Program-made: the position numbers and the translations under genes | DNA from: Planctomycetota bacterium | Lineage (GTDB): Bacteria; Planctomycetota; UBA1135; UBA2386 | Assembly: GCA_027621295.1 (NCBI GenBank) | Contig: JAQCBR010000010.1 | Coordinates: 1 to 56,147, forward strand | DNA: 56,147 bases | Reading direction: 5' to 3' | The notes under the pieces: model-generated | What the model was told of the DNA's origin: nothing | Database searches by the model: none | What the model saw: only the letters and a program-made list of their open reading frames with translations | Part shown: piece after piece, positions 9,333-16,648 of the stretch | Numbering within the stretch: the first letter of the stretch is position 1 | Layout: each line of letters opens with the position of its first letter

Positions 9333-9350
9333 GGCCCGGTGAGCCGGGCC
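9333..9350 (+). promoter_or_regulatory. Leader hairpin before the second TPR gene
   Basis: GGCCCGG (9333-9339) and CCGGGCC (9344-9350) form a perfect 7-bp stem with a TGAG loop, 14 nt before the ATG at 9365. It could end the upstream transcript or limit access to the ribosome site; no clear Shine-Dalgarno is visible there. Confidence 0.4.
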
Positions 9351-9364
9351 CCATCAACCCAGCC

Positions 9365-10492
9365 ATGAAGTTCCCCCTCTTCCTTCTCGGCGTACTCGCC
9401 GCCGTGCCCGCCGAGTCGCTGCTCGCCCAGGGCCGCGTCCAGGACGTGATCGTCACGACGTCCGGCCGCCGCGTCCGCGGCGTCGAGATCACCGAGCTGA
9501 CGTCGACGACGGTGCGCTACACGCGCAGCGGTGACTCCCTCGACCTGCCCGCCAACTCGGTCGCGGAGATCGACTGGAGCGAGCCGCCGCAGGGCTTCCT
9601 GCTCGGCAGGACGGCGGCACGCAACGGTCGCTTCGACGAAGCCGCGACGGCGTTCGCGGATGGAGCCAAGGAGACCAAGCGAGCGGTGCTCCAGGTGGAG
9701 TGCCAGTTCCTCGAGGCCGACTCGCTCGCACGCGCTGCGGGCACCGACCAGCAGAAGGCCGCGTTCGCAGCCGACAAGCTCGGTGCTTGGATCAGTGCGA
9801 ACGACGACGGCTTCCGCGTCCCGGACGCGACGCACGCGCTCGGTCGCTCGCAGCTGGTCGCCGGCAAGGCCGACGAAGCCGAGGCGACGTTCCGCAAGCT
9901 CGCCGACGACGCGCTGGCCAAGGGCTGGGCACCGGTCTGGGGAGCTCGCGCCCGCTTCGAGCTCGCACGCGCGCTCCTCGCCAAGGGCGACCTGACGAAC
10001 GCACGCTCCGCGTTCCAGCAGGCCCAGCAGGCCGCGCAGAGCGCCGGCGGCGAGCAGCCGAGCTCCGAACTCCTGTCGTTGATGGCCGAAGCTTCGGTGG
10101 GCGTCGGCGAGACGATGGTCCGCGAGGGTCAGTTCGACGAGGCGCTCCGCTACTTCCGCGACCTCAGCAGCCGTGCTCCGAACGCTGCGATCCGCGCGGC
10201 GGCGCGCGCCGGTGAAGGCGAAGCGCTCTACCTGCGCGGCAAGGACCCGGTCGACGTCGAGAGCCTGCGCTCCGCGCAGATCGCGCTCGCCGAGGCCAAC
10301 CTGCTCGACCCCACCGCCGGGGAAGTCACGGCGAAGTCCCTCTACTACTCGGGCCTGGTCCTCATCGCGCTCGGCCCGGACCACGAGTCGTCCAACTACC
10401 GGCAGCGCGCGCTCGACTACTTCGCGTCCGTGACCCGCGAGTACGCGACGTCCGGCTGGGCTGCGCTCGCCGCCGAGGCCGCGAAGAACTGA
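9365..10492 (+). CDS. Exported TPR protein with N-terminal SH3/LSm-like module
   Basis: 375 aa. The signal peptide covers residues 1-22 (MKFPLFLLGVLAAVPAESLL, then AQ). Residues about 25-70 (VIVTTSGRRVRGVEITEL, then VRYTRSGDSLDLP) form a small beta module that resembles the repeats in the DUF481 protein at 1284. The remainder is helical TPR sequence (GRFDEAATAFADGA, ARSAFQQAQQAAQSA, GQFDEALRYFRDL). Predicted to be periplasmic. It follows the large TPR gene by 118 nt and precedes exbB, so it is likely a second scaffold or adaptor of the secretin-ExbBD system. No enzymatic motif is seen. Confidence 0.72.
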   Translation: MKFPLFLLGVLAAVPAESLLAQGRVQDVIVTTSGRRVRGVEITELTSTTVRYTRSGDSLDLPANSVAEIDWSEPPQGFLLGRTAARNGRFDEAATAFADGAKETKRAVLQVECQFLEADSLARAAGTDQQKAAFAADKLGAWISANDDGFRVPDATHALGRSQLVAGKADEAEATFRKLADDALAKGWAPVWGARARFELARALLAKGDLTNARSAFQQAQQAAQSAGGEQPSSELLSLMAEASVGVGETMVREGQFDEALRYFRDLSSRAPNAAIRAAARAGEGEALYLRGKDPVDVESLRSAQIALAEANLLDPTAGEVTAKSLYYSGLVLIALGPDHESSNYRQRALDYFASVTREYATSGWAALAAEAAKN

Positions 10493-10791
10493 TCCGAACC
10501 GCGGACCGAGTGGTCGCCGCGACGTGGCTCGTCCTGCGTCGTCGACCACGTGCGTTCCAAGGGCCGCCGCGCGGGATCAGCGCACGACGGCCTGCCCGGT
10601 GCCGCCCCGGGCTGCGACCGTGCGCGACAGCGCTCGCGGTTGCTGAAGGCGGTGATTTTCTTCCGCGCCGTGCGGGCCTGGGACTTTCCCGAGAAGCCCT
10701 CCCGGCGCACACTCTTCACGCTTCCGAACTTCCGTCTCTCCGGCGGGTCCGCCCCTCGATCCGCCCGCTCCCAAAGCCCCGAAACAGCTCC
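10493..10791. other. 299-base spacer before exbB
   Basis: No gene is seen. GTGGTCG and CGACCAC just after the upstream stop could pair over a long loop that holds a nested CGACG/CGTCG stem. A comparatively AT-rich patch (TGATTTTCTTCC) near 10650 is the most promoter-like stretch, but no clear -35/-10 pair is present. Confidence 0.4.
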
Positions 10792-11514
10792 ATGTTCCGG
10801 ACCAAGAACCTGTTCCACGGCCTGCTGCCCGTCGTCACCCCGCTCCTGTTCGCAACCGCCGCTTCCGCCCAGGAAGCCGTCGAGACGCCGAACCCGATCA
10901 CCGAGGCGTTCGAGAACGCGGGTCTGATCGGTTGGATCATCGTCGCCCTGTCGATCGTCTCGGTGGCGCTGATCATCGAGAACTTCGTGTCGATCAAGCG
11001 CGAGAAGCTCGCGCCGCCGGAGGTCATCGACGAGCTGGAAGCCCTGTTCGAAGAAGAGAAGTTCCAGGACGCGATGGACCTCTGCGAGAGCCAGCCGGTC
11101 TACCTGACGAACATCGTCCAGGCTGGCCTCGCCAAGCTCGGCTACTCGTTCGAGACCATCCAGGCTGCGGTCCGCGAGACGGAAGAGGAAGAGACCGTCA
11201 AGCTCTTCCAGAAGATCGGCTGGCTGTCGCTGATCGCCGCTTCGGCGCCGATGATGGGCCTCCTCGGCACCGTGTCGGGCATGTTCGTCACCTTCGGCAC
11301 GATCGCGGCCGCGGGCGGCTCGGTCAGCCCGGCCATCCTCGCGGGCGGCATCAAGCTGGCGCTCGTCACGACCATCTTCGGTCTGTGCGTGGCGCTGCCG
11401 ACCGGTGCGTTCTACTTCACGTTCCGCAACAAGGTCGTCCGCACGACGATCGAAGTGAACGCGATCGCCGAGGACCTCTTCGAGCGCTTCCGCGCGTCGA
11501 AGGCCGCGGCCTGA
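10792..11514 (+). CDS. exbB: ExbB/TolQ/MotA-family proton channel protein
   Basis: 240 aa. The ATG at 10792 opens a signal-like segment (VVTPLLFATAASAQ). Three further membrane helices lie at about 43-63, 143-167 and 181-205. The conserved MotA/TolQ/ExbB block is present (residues about 150-170, SAPMMGLLGTVSGMFVTFGT). The family forms a pentamer around ExbD/TolR dimers and converts the proton gradient into force on periplasmic partners. Here it lies between TPR genes and two exbD genes, with no tonB or tolA nearby. The cleavable-looking N-terminus is seen in many ExbB proteins of the long type. The symbol reflects the family and does not imply a TonB role. Confidence 0.9.
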   Translation: MFRTKNLFHGLLPVVTPLLFATAASAQEAVETPNPITEAFENAGLIGWIIVALSIVSVALIIENFVSIKREKLAPPEVIDELEALFEEEKFQDAMDLCESQPVYLTNIVQAGLAKLGYSFETIQAAVRETEEEETVKLFQKIGWLSLIAASAPMMGLLGTVSGMFVTFGTIAAAGGSVSPAILAGGIKLALVTTIFGLCVALPTGAFYFTFRNKVVRTTIEVNAIAEDLFERFRASKAAA

Positions 11515-11534
11515 TCGACTCGTTGCCGTCGATC
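11513..11534 (+). terminator. Hairpin overlapping the exbB stop codon
   Basis: GATCGAC (11513-11519) and GTCGATC (11528-11534) give a perfect 7-bp stem with an 8-nt loop, starting inside the stop codon. No U-tract. Confidence 0.35.
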
Positions 11535-11697
11535 GGCCCCGTGTGCCGAGCGCTGAGCGCGCGCCGCACGAGGATCGGTCGACGGACCCAGCGCGGATGA
11601 CGCGCGCACGGCCGATCCGGGCCCGACTGGAACGCGGAACACATCCGCGACACCGAACCCGGATCTCCCGTCCGCCGTTGTTCCGAGCGGTTGGATC

Positions 11698-11717
11698 GGG
11701 CGGCGTCCGAGCCGCCC
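11698..11717 (+). terminator. Hairpin in the exbB-exbD spacer
   Basis: GGGCGGC (11698-11704) and GCCGCCC (11711-11717) form a perfect 7-bp stem with a 6-nt loop in the 288-base spacer between exbB and the first exbD. Terminator or processing element; undecided. Confidence 0.4.
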
Positions 11718-11762
11718 CGTAGACCCCCCTACCGGCCTCCCACGGGACCCAGACAGATCAAG

Positions 11763-11794
11763 GAGCGGGCGATCGCGCCCGCTCGCACGCGAGC
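11763..11794 (+). promoter_or_regulatory. Two mutually exclusive hairpins just upstream of exbD1
   Basis: GAGCGGGC (11763-11770) can pair with GCCCGCTC (11777-11784). GCTCGC (11781-11786) can instead pair with GCGAGC (11789-11794). The two structures share 11781-11784 and cannot form together. The second ends 8 nt before the ATG at 11803 and overlaps the weak ribosome site (GAAGAG), so switching could set exbD1 translation. Seen only in sequence. Confidence 0.35.
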
Positions 11795-11802
11795 GAAGAG
11801 CC

Positions 11803-12336
11803 ATGGCGAAATCTTCCAAGGCCAGTCAAGAAGTCGACATGGACATGACGCCCATGATCGACTGCGTCTTCCTCTTGATGATCTTCTTCGTGCTGGTGAT
11901 CGACCTCAGCCAGAAGGACCTCGAGGACCTGATCCTGCCGAAGGCGCAGTACGCGGTGCCGGACGAGGCGCCGCCGGACGTTCGTCCGGTCATCAACATC
12001 GCCCAGGACGGCCGCATGGTGTACCGCAAGAACACCTACTACGACCCGGTCGTCGACGGTGAGACGGAGCAGGTTGCCAAGGACAAGCTGCGCACCCTCC
12101 TGATCGAGTGGAAGGAGGAGATCGTCACCGACAAGAAGGACGAGGTCATCGGCGGCCGCAAGGTCACCGTGGTCGATGACCCGGTCCTCGTGCGCGCCGA
12201 CAAGTGGACCGAATGGCACTGGGTCGGCCTCTTCATGACCGCGTGCTCGCAGCCCGAGGCTGCGTTCTGGAAGCTCGAGCTCGCGCTCAGTGAAGAGGAC
12301 AAGGAGCAGAAGCAGCGCCCCGACGCGTTCCGCTGA
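11803..12336 (+). CDS. exbD: ExbD/TolR-family protein 1
   Basis: 177 aa. A short basic/acidic cytoplasmic N-terminus leads into a single membrane helix with the ExbD signature MTPMIDCVFLLMIFFVLV (residues 15-32). Asp20 is the expected proton-carrying residue. The periplasmic part is longer than in typical ExbD (about 140 aa in total) because of an insertion after INIAQDGRMVYR and a charged C-terminus. The family works with ExbB as a dimer in the channel. It lies 288 nt after exbB and 138 nt before a second exbD; two unlike ExbD-type partners may form a heterodimer or alternate. Confidence 0.88.
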   Translation: MAKSSKASQEVDMDMTPMIDCVFLLMIFFVLVIDLSQKDLEDLILPKAQYAVPDEAPPDVRPVINIAQDGRMVYRKNTYYDPVVDGETEQVAKDKLRTLLIEWKEEIVTDKKDEVIGGRKVTVVDDPVLVRADKWTEWHWVGLFMTACSQPEAAFWKLELALSEEDKEQKQRPDAFR

Positions 12337-12352
12337 GCCGGCGGCCCTGCCA

Positions 12353-12385
12353 GAGGGGCCCGGCCTGACGGCCGACCAGCCCCTC
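12353..12385 (+). terminator. Nested hairpin between the two exbD genes
   Basis: Outer arms GAGGGGC (12353-12359) and GCCCCTC (12379-12385) enclose an inner stem CGGCC (12361-12365) with GGCCG (12370-12374). It begins 16 nt after the first exbD stop. It may reduce read-through or protect the upstream message. Confidence 0.45.
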
Positions 12386-12474
12386 GGCGACCGCCTCCAC
12401 TCCACTACCCCCACGATCGAACAGGACTGGAACGCCCCACCCCGGGCGCCCAGACCCCGAAGGAGCCAACCGAG

Positions 12475-13026
12475 ATGAGCCACCTCGAAGACGCTGAAGA
12501 AGAAGCGAAGACCGACATGACGCCGATGATCGACGCGGTCTTCCTCCTGATCATCTTCTTCCTCTGCATCGACTTCAAAACGCTGGAAGCGAAGCTCCCG
12601 GCCTACCTTCCCAAGGACAAGGGTTCCCAGTCGACGCAGGCCGAGCCGGTCGAGCAGCTCTCGCTGAAGATCGTCATGGATGACTTCGGCCAGAAGGAAC
12701 CTCGCCGTCGGGGCGGACAGCTGATCAACCCGCAGACCGGGCGCGAGAACGCCTACATGGTCCTCGGCCACAAGATCCACTGGATGCTCGGGCCCAAGCC
12801 CTACCAGGAGATCGAGCGCCTCGTCACCGACCTCGAGAAGATCGCCCAGGACCCGTCGCGCCGCGTGCCCGACAAGGACAACCCGGGCCAGATGAAGCTG
12901 ATGTCCGTGGTCATCGAGCCTGATTCGGGCACGACCTACGGCGACGTCGCCGCCACCGTCGACGCGGTGAGCAAGGCGGGCTTCAGCGAGATCAACTTCG
13001 GCGGTGGCCGCGGCCCCCGCAAGTGA
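12475..13026 (+). CDS. exbD: ExbD/TolR-family protein 2
   Basis: 183 aa. Acidic N-terminus, then MTPMIDAVFLLIIFFL (residues 15-30) with the expected Asp20 in the single membrane helix. The periplasmic region (about 35-183) carries insertions, including a basic segment EPRRRGGQLINPQTG, and ends SEINFGGGRGPRK. The C-terminal part (YGDVAATVDAVSKAGFSEI) matches the usual ExbD ending, YxxVxxVMxxxxxAGxxxI. An AAGGAG ribosome site precedes the start. It is not a close duplicate of the first exbD: outside the membrane helix the two differ strongly. One ExbB with two unlike ExbDs matches the composition of several TonB-type and gliding-type (AglRQS) motors. Confidence 0.87.
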   Translation: MSHLEDAEEEAKTDMTPMIDAVFLLIIFFLCIDFKTLEAKLPAYLPKDKGSQSTQAEPVEQLSLKIVMDDFGQKEPRRRGGQLINPQTGRENAYMVLGHKIHWMLGPKPYQEIERLVTDLEKIAQDPSRRVPDKDNPGQMKLMSVVIEPDSGTTYGDVAATVDAVSKAGFSEINFGGGRGPRK

Positions 13027-13063
13027 TCCTGGCCACGAGTGAATGATCCTGGCCTCGAGTGAA
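13024..13063 (+). repeat. 20-bp tandem duplication at the exbD2 stop codon
   Basis: TGATCCTGGCCACGAGTGAA (13024-13043) is followed directly by a copy with one change (A to T at the twelfth base) at 13044-13063. The first copy begins with the exbD2 stop codon, so each copy starts with a TGA in the same place. It looks like a slippage duplication. Confidence 0.85.
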
Positions 13064-13864
13064 GCGAGCCAGCGGTCGAGCTGACCGAGAGGGTCAGCTC
13101 CCGCAGCCCACGGACCAGGCCCGCTCGGACTCAGCCGGGCGGCTGGTCCGGCGACGGCCCACCGGGGACGAAGTGGCCCGCGAGCCTCTCCCGGACCGGT
13201 CGCGCTCCGGGCCCTCGTCGGGCCCGGCGACGAGCGATCCCCGGCGGAGCTCCCCCGCACGGTCGCGCTTCGCACGGTCGCCCTCCGCACCGCGAGCGGC
13301 GGACTCCGGTCCGTCCACCGGCTGACTTCGCGCACGACCGAATGGGGGCACCGCACGCACCGCGCGCCCGGGCAGACCTGTTGCCACGATTCCGTCGCGG
13401 GAACTCCCCGGACCCGAGGACGCCAAACCCGATCGAGCGCGCGAGGGGCGTTGCACGCTCGGCGTGCGGGGTGCCCATTCCGGACTCTCGGAGGCCGGCG
13501 CCCCGAGCCCATTTCCTGGCCGGTTGGCCGCCCCCCGCCTATCGACCGCGCCCCCTCGAAACGGATTTCCGGGCCGCCGAAGAACTGCTCCTCGACCGAC
13601 CGGATCACCATGCCTCCAGCCCCTCCGACGAGCCCTCGACATCACGCGGCGGAAGCGGAAATCCCACTGGCGTGGCGCACGCGTGCTCGGTAGGTTCTGC
13701 CGTCTCCAAGGGCCCGGAAACCCCTCTCCGTGCCCTCGTTCCCTCCCCTATCCGGCCGTCCTCTACCGCTTTCGCGCGCTCCCGCGAGCGGAAACGAACG
13801 ACGGAAAGGGTGTTCTCGCTTCGACTTCACGGGTCAAGCACCGCACTCCGCGGGCGCCCACAGG
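13027..13864. other. 838-base gap without a supportable gene
   Basis: Open frames exist here, but their translations are Arg/Pro/Ser-rich, without hydrophobic periodicity or start signals, as expected of GC-rich noncoding DNA. The region holds the tandem repeat at 13024, a hairpin at 13078 and a small palindrome (GCACGC 13453-13458 with GCGTGC 13462-13467). It must also hold the promoter of the gene at 13865. It is the longest noncoding stretch in the window. Confidence 0.55.
13078..13100 (+). terminator. Terminator-like hairpin after exbD2
   Basis: Perfect 9-bp arms GAGCTGACC (13078-13086) and GGTCAGCTC (13092-13100) with a GAGAG loop, 51 nt after the exbD2 stop. No U-tract follows. Confidence 0.55.
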
Positions 13865-16513
13865 ATGCAACCTGGCAAGATGATGTTCGATCATCACCGT
13901 CTGCTGGCAGCCTCGATCTCTGCCTTCCTGATCTCCGCGACGTCATGCTCCGGACCCCAGACGGGTTCGAACCCTGGCAATGACGACGTCCACGCGCAGG
14001 CCAACGGGACGCAGACCGCGGTCCTCGCGACCGGATCGCTCGGCGTCGATGGCGCCAGCGGGATCGCGATCGCCGACGCGGTCCAGGATCCCAAGCAGGA
14101 CCCGCAGATCGAGGCACAGCGCCGCTCGATCCTCCTCGAGCAGTACATCGAGAACGCGGAGCGTCTCCGCAGCCTCGGCACGCCGTCCGGCCTCGAGGCC
14201 GCGCAGCTGGAACTTCTGAAGGCCCGCGAGATCTCGGCCGAGGACGAGCGTGTGGTCCGTCTGCTCGGCGTGATCGCTGCCGAGCTCGGTCTGCCTGCCG
14301 CCACCACCGAGTCCTTCGCCGACGAGCAGGAGCGTCTCGAGAAGGTCAGCCAGGAACGTCGCAAGGCCGAGGTCGCGTCGCTGCTCGATTCGGGCAACCG
14401 CGCGCTGGCCGACAAGAACTACGGTCGCGCGATCGAAGACTTCCGGCGCGCGATGCTGCACATCGAGCTCGGACGCTACGTGTCGTGGGGTGACCTCGAA
14501 GCGCGCACCCGCGAGGCGCTGGCCCGCGCAGAGTCGACGCGCGATGCCGCAGAGATGGCGGAGCTCGACGCGGTGCGTCGCGAAGCCGCCGCGGAGCGTC
14601 AGGCTGCCGAGGCCGCTGACCGCGCCCGTCGCGAGGCGCAGGTCGAAGGCCTGCTGTCGAACGGCCTGCTGGCCTTCGAGCGCCGCAAGTTCAAGCTTTC
14701 GCAGGACCTCGCCTTCCAGGCGATGGAGATCGATCCGGCGAACCAGGTCGCGCGCGAACTCCACAACGCGTCGATCAAGGCCGCGCGCGACCAGCGCTCG
14801 GACAGCTACTACCGGGAGATGAGCCGCCGGATCCGTCAGGTGAAGGAGGCCGCCGAGGACCTGCGCGTCCCGCAGAACGACGTCCTCGCCGTCGACGCCG
14901 AAGTCTGGGAGCGTGCTCTCAACCGGACGACCCCGGCCGCGACCTTCCACCAGGCGAACCCGGACGATGCCGTCCTCCGCTCGCGTCTGTCGGAGCTCCA
15001 GCTCCAGAACATGAGCTTCACGGAGGAGGACGACTTCGACGAGATCAAGCGTCGCCTCCAGGCCCGCTTCGACGAGGTCCCGATCGTCATCACGCCGGAC
15101 GCGCGTGACACGATCGACGGCGAAGGCCTGACGCTGGTCATGGAAGTGACCGCCCCGATCTCGCTGGAGAACTTCTTCGATCGTCTGATCTCGCTCAGCG
15201 AAGCGCTGTCTTGGACGGTCCGCGACGGCGTCGTCCAGATCGCGACGAAGGCCCAGGCCGGCGGCGCGAACTTCCTCGACCACAAGGATGTCCGCGACCT
15301 GATCTTCCCGAAGACGGTCTTCCTGCCCCCGGTCATCCGTGACATCCCGTCGGGTGAGGACCTCGGCGACACGCCGCGGACCGGCAGCGAAGGCGAGGAC
15401 AAGACGTTCTTCGTCGAGCTGGACTCTCTGATCGCGAACATCCAGGACGCCACCGACCCCACCTACTGGGGCGCGGAAGGCGGCGGCACGATCGACCAGT
15501 CTTCGTCGGGCTACCTGCTCGTCAACGCCAACCCGGAGATGCAGAAGCGCGTCGACCGGGTGCTCGAGGAGCTGCGCCGCTTCGCGACGACCGTCGTGAC
15601 GATCGAGTCCAAGTTCCTGACCATCCGTCAGAACTTCCTCCAGGAGCTCGGCGTCGACTTCCGCGGGCTCGGCGGCTCCGGCGCGAAGGGCACCGTCGCC
15701 CAGCTGGACGACATCACCAACGGCCTCGACGACAACGCGTCGCGCGGTCTCGACAACTCGGGCACGGCCGACCCGGCTGGCAACCCGGCGTCGGGTGGCT
15801 TCTTCAACGACGGTGGCGATGGCGACATCCGCGGCCGCACGGAGAACTTCTTCAACAACGCGCTCGGTCGCTCGCTGTCGACCTCCGGTGGCGCCACCGC
15901 CGCCCTGGTCTACCTCGATGACCTCGAGCTGCAGATGATCCTGCAGGCGGTCGAGAAGCGCGAAGACGTCCAGGAGCTGAACGCCCAGAACGTCACGGTC
16001 CTCAACAACGACCGCGGCAACGTCTCGATCATCAACCAGACGGCCTACATCCGCGACTTCGAGGTGGAAGTGGCCCAGGCGGCGTTCATCGCCGACCCGA
16101 AGATCGACATCATCCAGGACGGCATCGTCCTCGACGTGAAGCCGACCGTCAGCCACGACCGTCGGAAGATCACGCTCAACATGCAGCCTACGGTTGCCGA
16201 GCTGGTCCGTCCGATCCCGACGTTCTCGACCTCGCTCGCAGGCACCACGCAGCCGGTCACCGTCCAGCTGCCGCAGCTGCTGGTCCGCTCCTTCGCGACC
16301 ACGATCACCGTGCCGGATGGCGGCTCGGTCCTGATCGGCGGCCTGCGCGAGGTGCTGACCAAGGAGCGCCGTGCGGAGGTGCCGGTCCTCGGCCAGATCC
16401 CGCTGCTCGGCTTCTTCTTCAAGCAGGAAGGCGTGCTCGACGAGAACTACTCGCTGATGGTCCTGGTCCGCGCGTCGATCACCGACGTCAAGGACTTCAT
16501 GGCCAGCAAGTGA
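13865..16513 (+). CDS. TPR/coiled-coil secretin-like lipoprotein (copy 2)
   Basis: 882 aa from the ATG at 13865; an ATG 15 nt later (MMFDHH) is equally possible. The signal segment ends LISATSC, a plausible lipobox, so it may be a lipoprotein, unlike copy 1. A charged Ala/Glu/Arg coiled coil (about 222-258) leads into a TPR helix pair (262-300). An N0/STN-like domain follows at about 428-460 (ISLENFFDRLISLSEALSW). The secretin core runs from about 575 to 870: VVTIESKFLTIRQNFLQELG, LDVKPTVSHDRRKITLNM, VPDGGSVLIGGLREVLTK and PVLGQIPLLGFFF. It shares with copy 1 a GGDGD-x2-GRTEN loop inside the secretin core. It probably forms its own ring or a mixed ring with copy 1. Confidence 0.84.
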   Translation: MQPGKMMFDHHRLLAASISAFLISATSCSGPQTGSNPGNDDVHAQANGTQTAVLATGSLGVDGASGIAIADAVQDPKQDPQIEAQRRSILLEQYIENAERLRSLGTPSGLEAAQLELLKAREISAEDERVVRLLGVIAAELGLPAATTESFADEQERLEKVSQERRKAEVASLLDSGNRALADKNYGRAIEDFRRAMLHIELGRYVSWGDLEARTREALARAESTRDAAEMAELDAVRREAAAERQAAEAADRARREAQVEGLLSNGLLAFERRKFKLSQDLAFQAMEIDPANQVARELHNASIKAARDQRSDSYYREMSRRIRQVKEAAEDLRVPQNDVLAVDAEVWERALNRTTPAATFHQANPDDAVLRSRLSELQLQNMSFTEEDDFDEIKRRLQARFDEVPIVITPDARDTIDGEGLTLVMEVTAPISLENFFDRLISLSEALSWTVRDGVVQIATKAQAGGANFLDHKDVRDLIFPKTVFLPPVIRDIPSGEDLGDTPRTGSEGEDKTFFVELDSLIANIQDATDPTYWGAEGGGTIDQSSSGYLLVNANPEMQKRVDRVLEELRRFATTVVTIESKFLTIRQNFLQELGVDFRGLGGSGAKGTVAQLDDITNGLDDNASRGLDNSGTADPAGNPASGGFFNDGGDGDIRGRTENFFNNALGRSLSTSGGATAALVYLDDLELQMILQAVEKREDVQELNAQNVTVLNNDRGNVSIINQTAYIRDFEVEVAQAAFIADPKIDIIQDGIVLDVKPTVSHDRRKITLNMQPTVAELVRPIPTFSTSLAGTTQPVTVQLPQLLVRSFATTITVPDGGSVLIGGLREVLTKERRAEVPVLGQIPLLGFFFKQEGVLDENYSLMVLVRASITDVKDFMASK

Positions 16514-16516
16514 GAC

Positions 16517-16537
16517 CTCGCGGGAATGACCCGCGAG
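16517..16537 (+). terminator. Hairpin after secretin-like gene 2
   Basis: CTCGCGGG (16517-16524) and CCCGCGAG (16530-16537) form a perfect 8-bp stem with an AATGA loop, beginning 3 nt after the stop codon. Confidence 0.55.
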
Positions 16538-16555
16538 ACCGACTCCCCGAGCCTC

Positions 16556-16576
16556 ACTCCCCGCCCCGCGGGGAGT
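16556..16576 (+). terminator. Second hairpin after secretin-like gene 2
   Basis: ACTCCCCGC (16556-16564) and GCGGGGAGT (16568-16576) pair over 9 bp with a CCC loop, 18 nt after the first hairpin. A tandem pair of hairpins also follows secretin-like gene 1. Confidence 0.55.
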
Positions 16577-16648
16577 CCTGATAGTCTCTCCGACAGCCTC
16601 TGCGCTCACGCGCGGGGGCTGTTTGCGTATCCGCCCTCTCCCATCGCC

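Noticed and set aside
6007-9492. 1161-residue minus-strand open frame opposite the TPR gene
   Set aside because: Low-information antisense translation; the opposite strand has a signal peptide and TPR helices.
13342-13983. 213-residue open frame in the long gap before secretin-like gene 2
   Set aside because: Arg/Pro/Ser-rich, no start signal, and it overlaps the signal peptide of the real gene in another frame.
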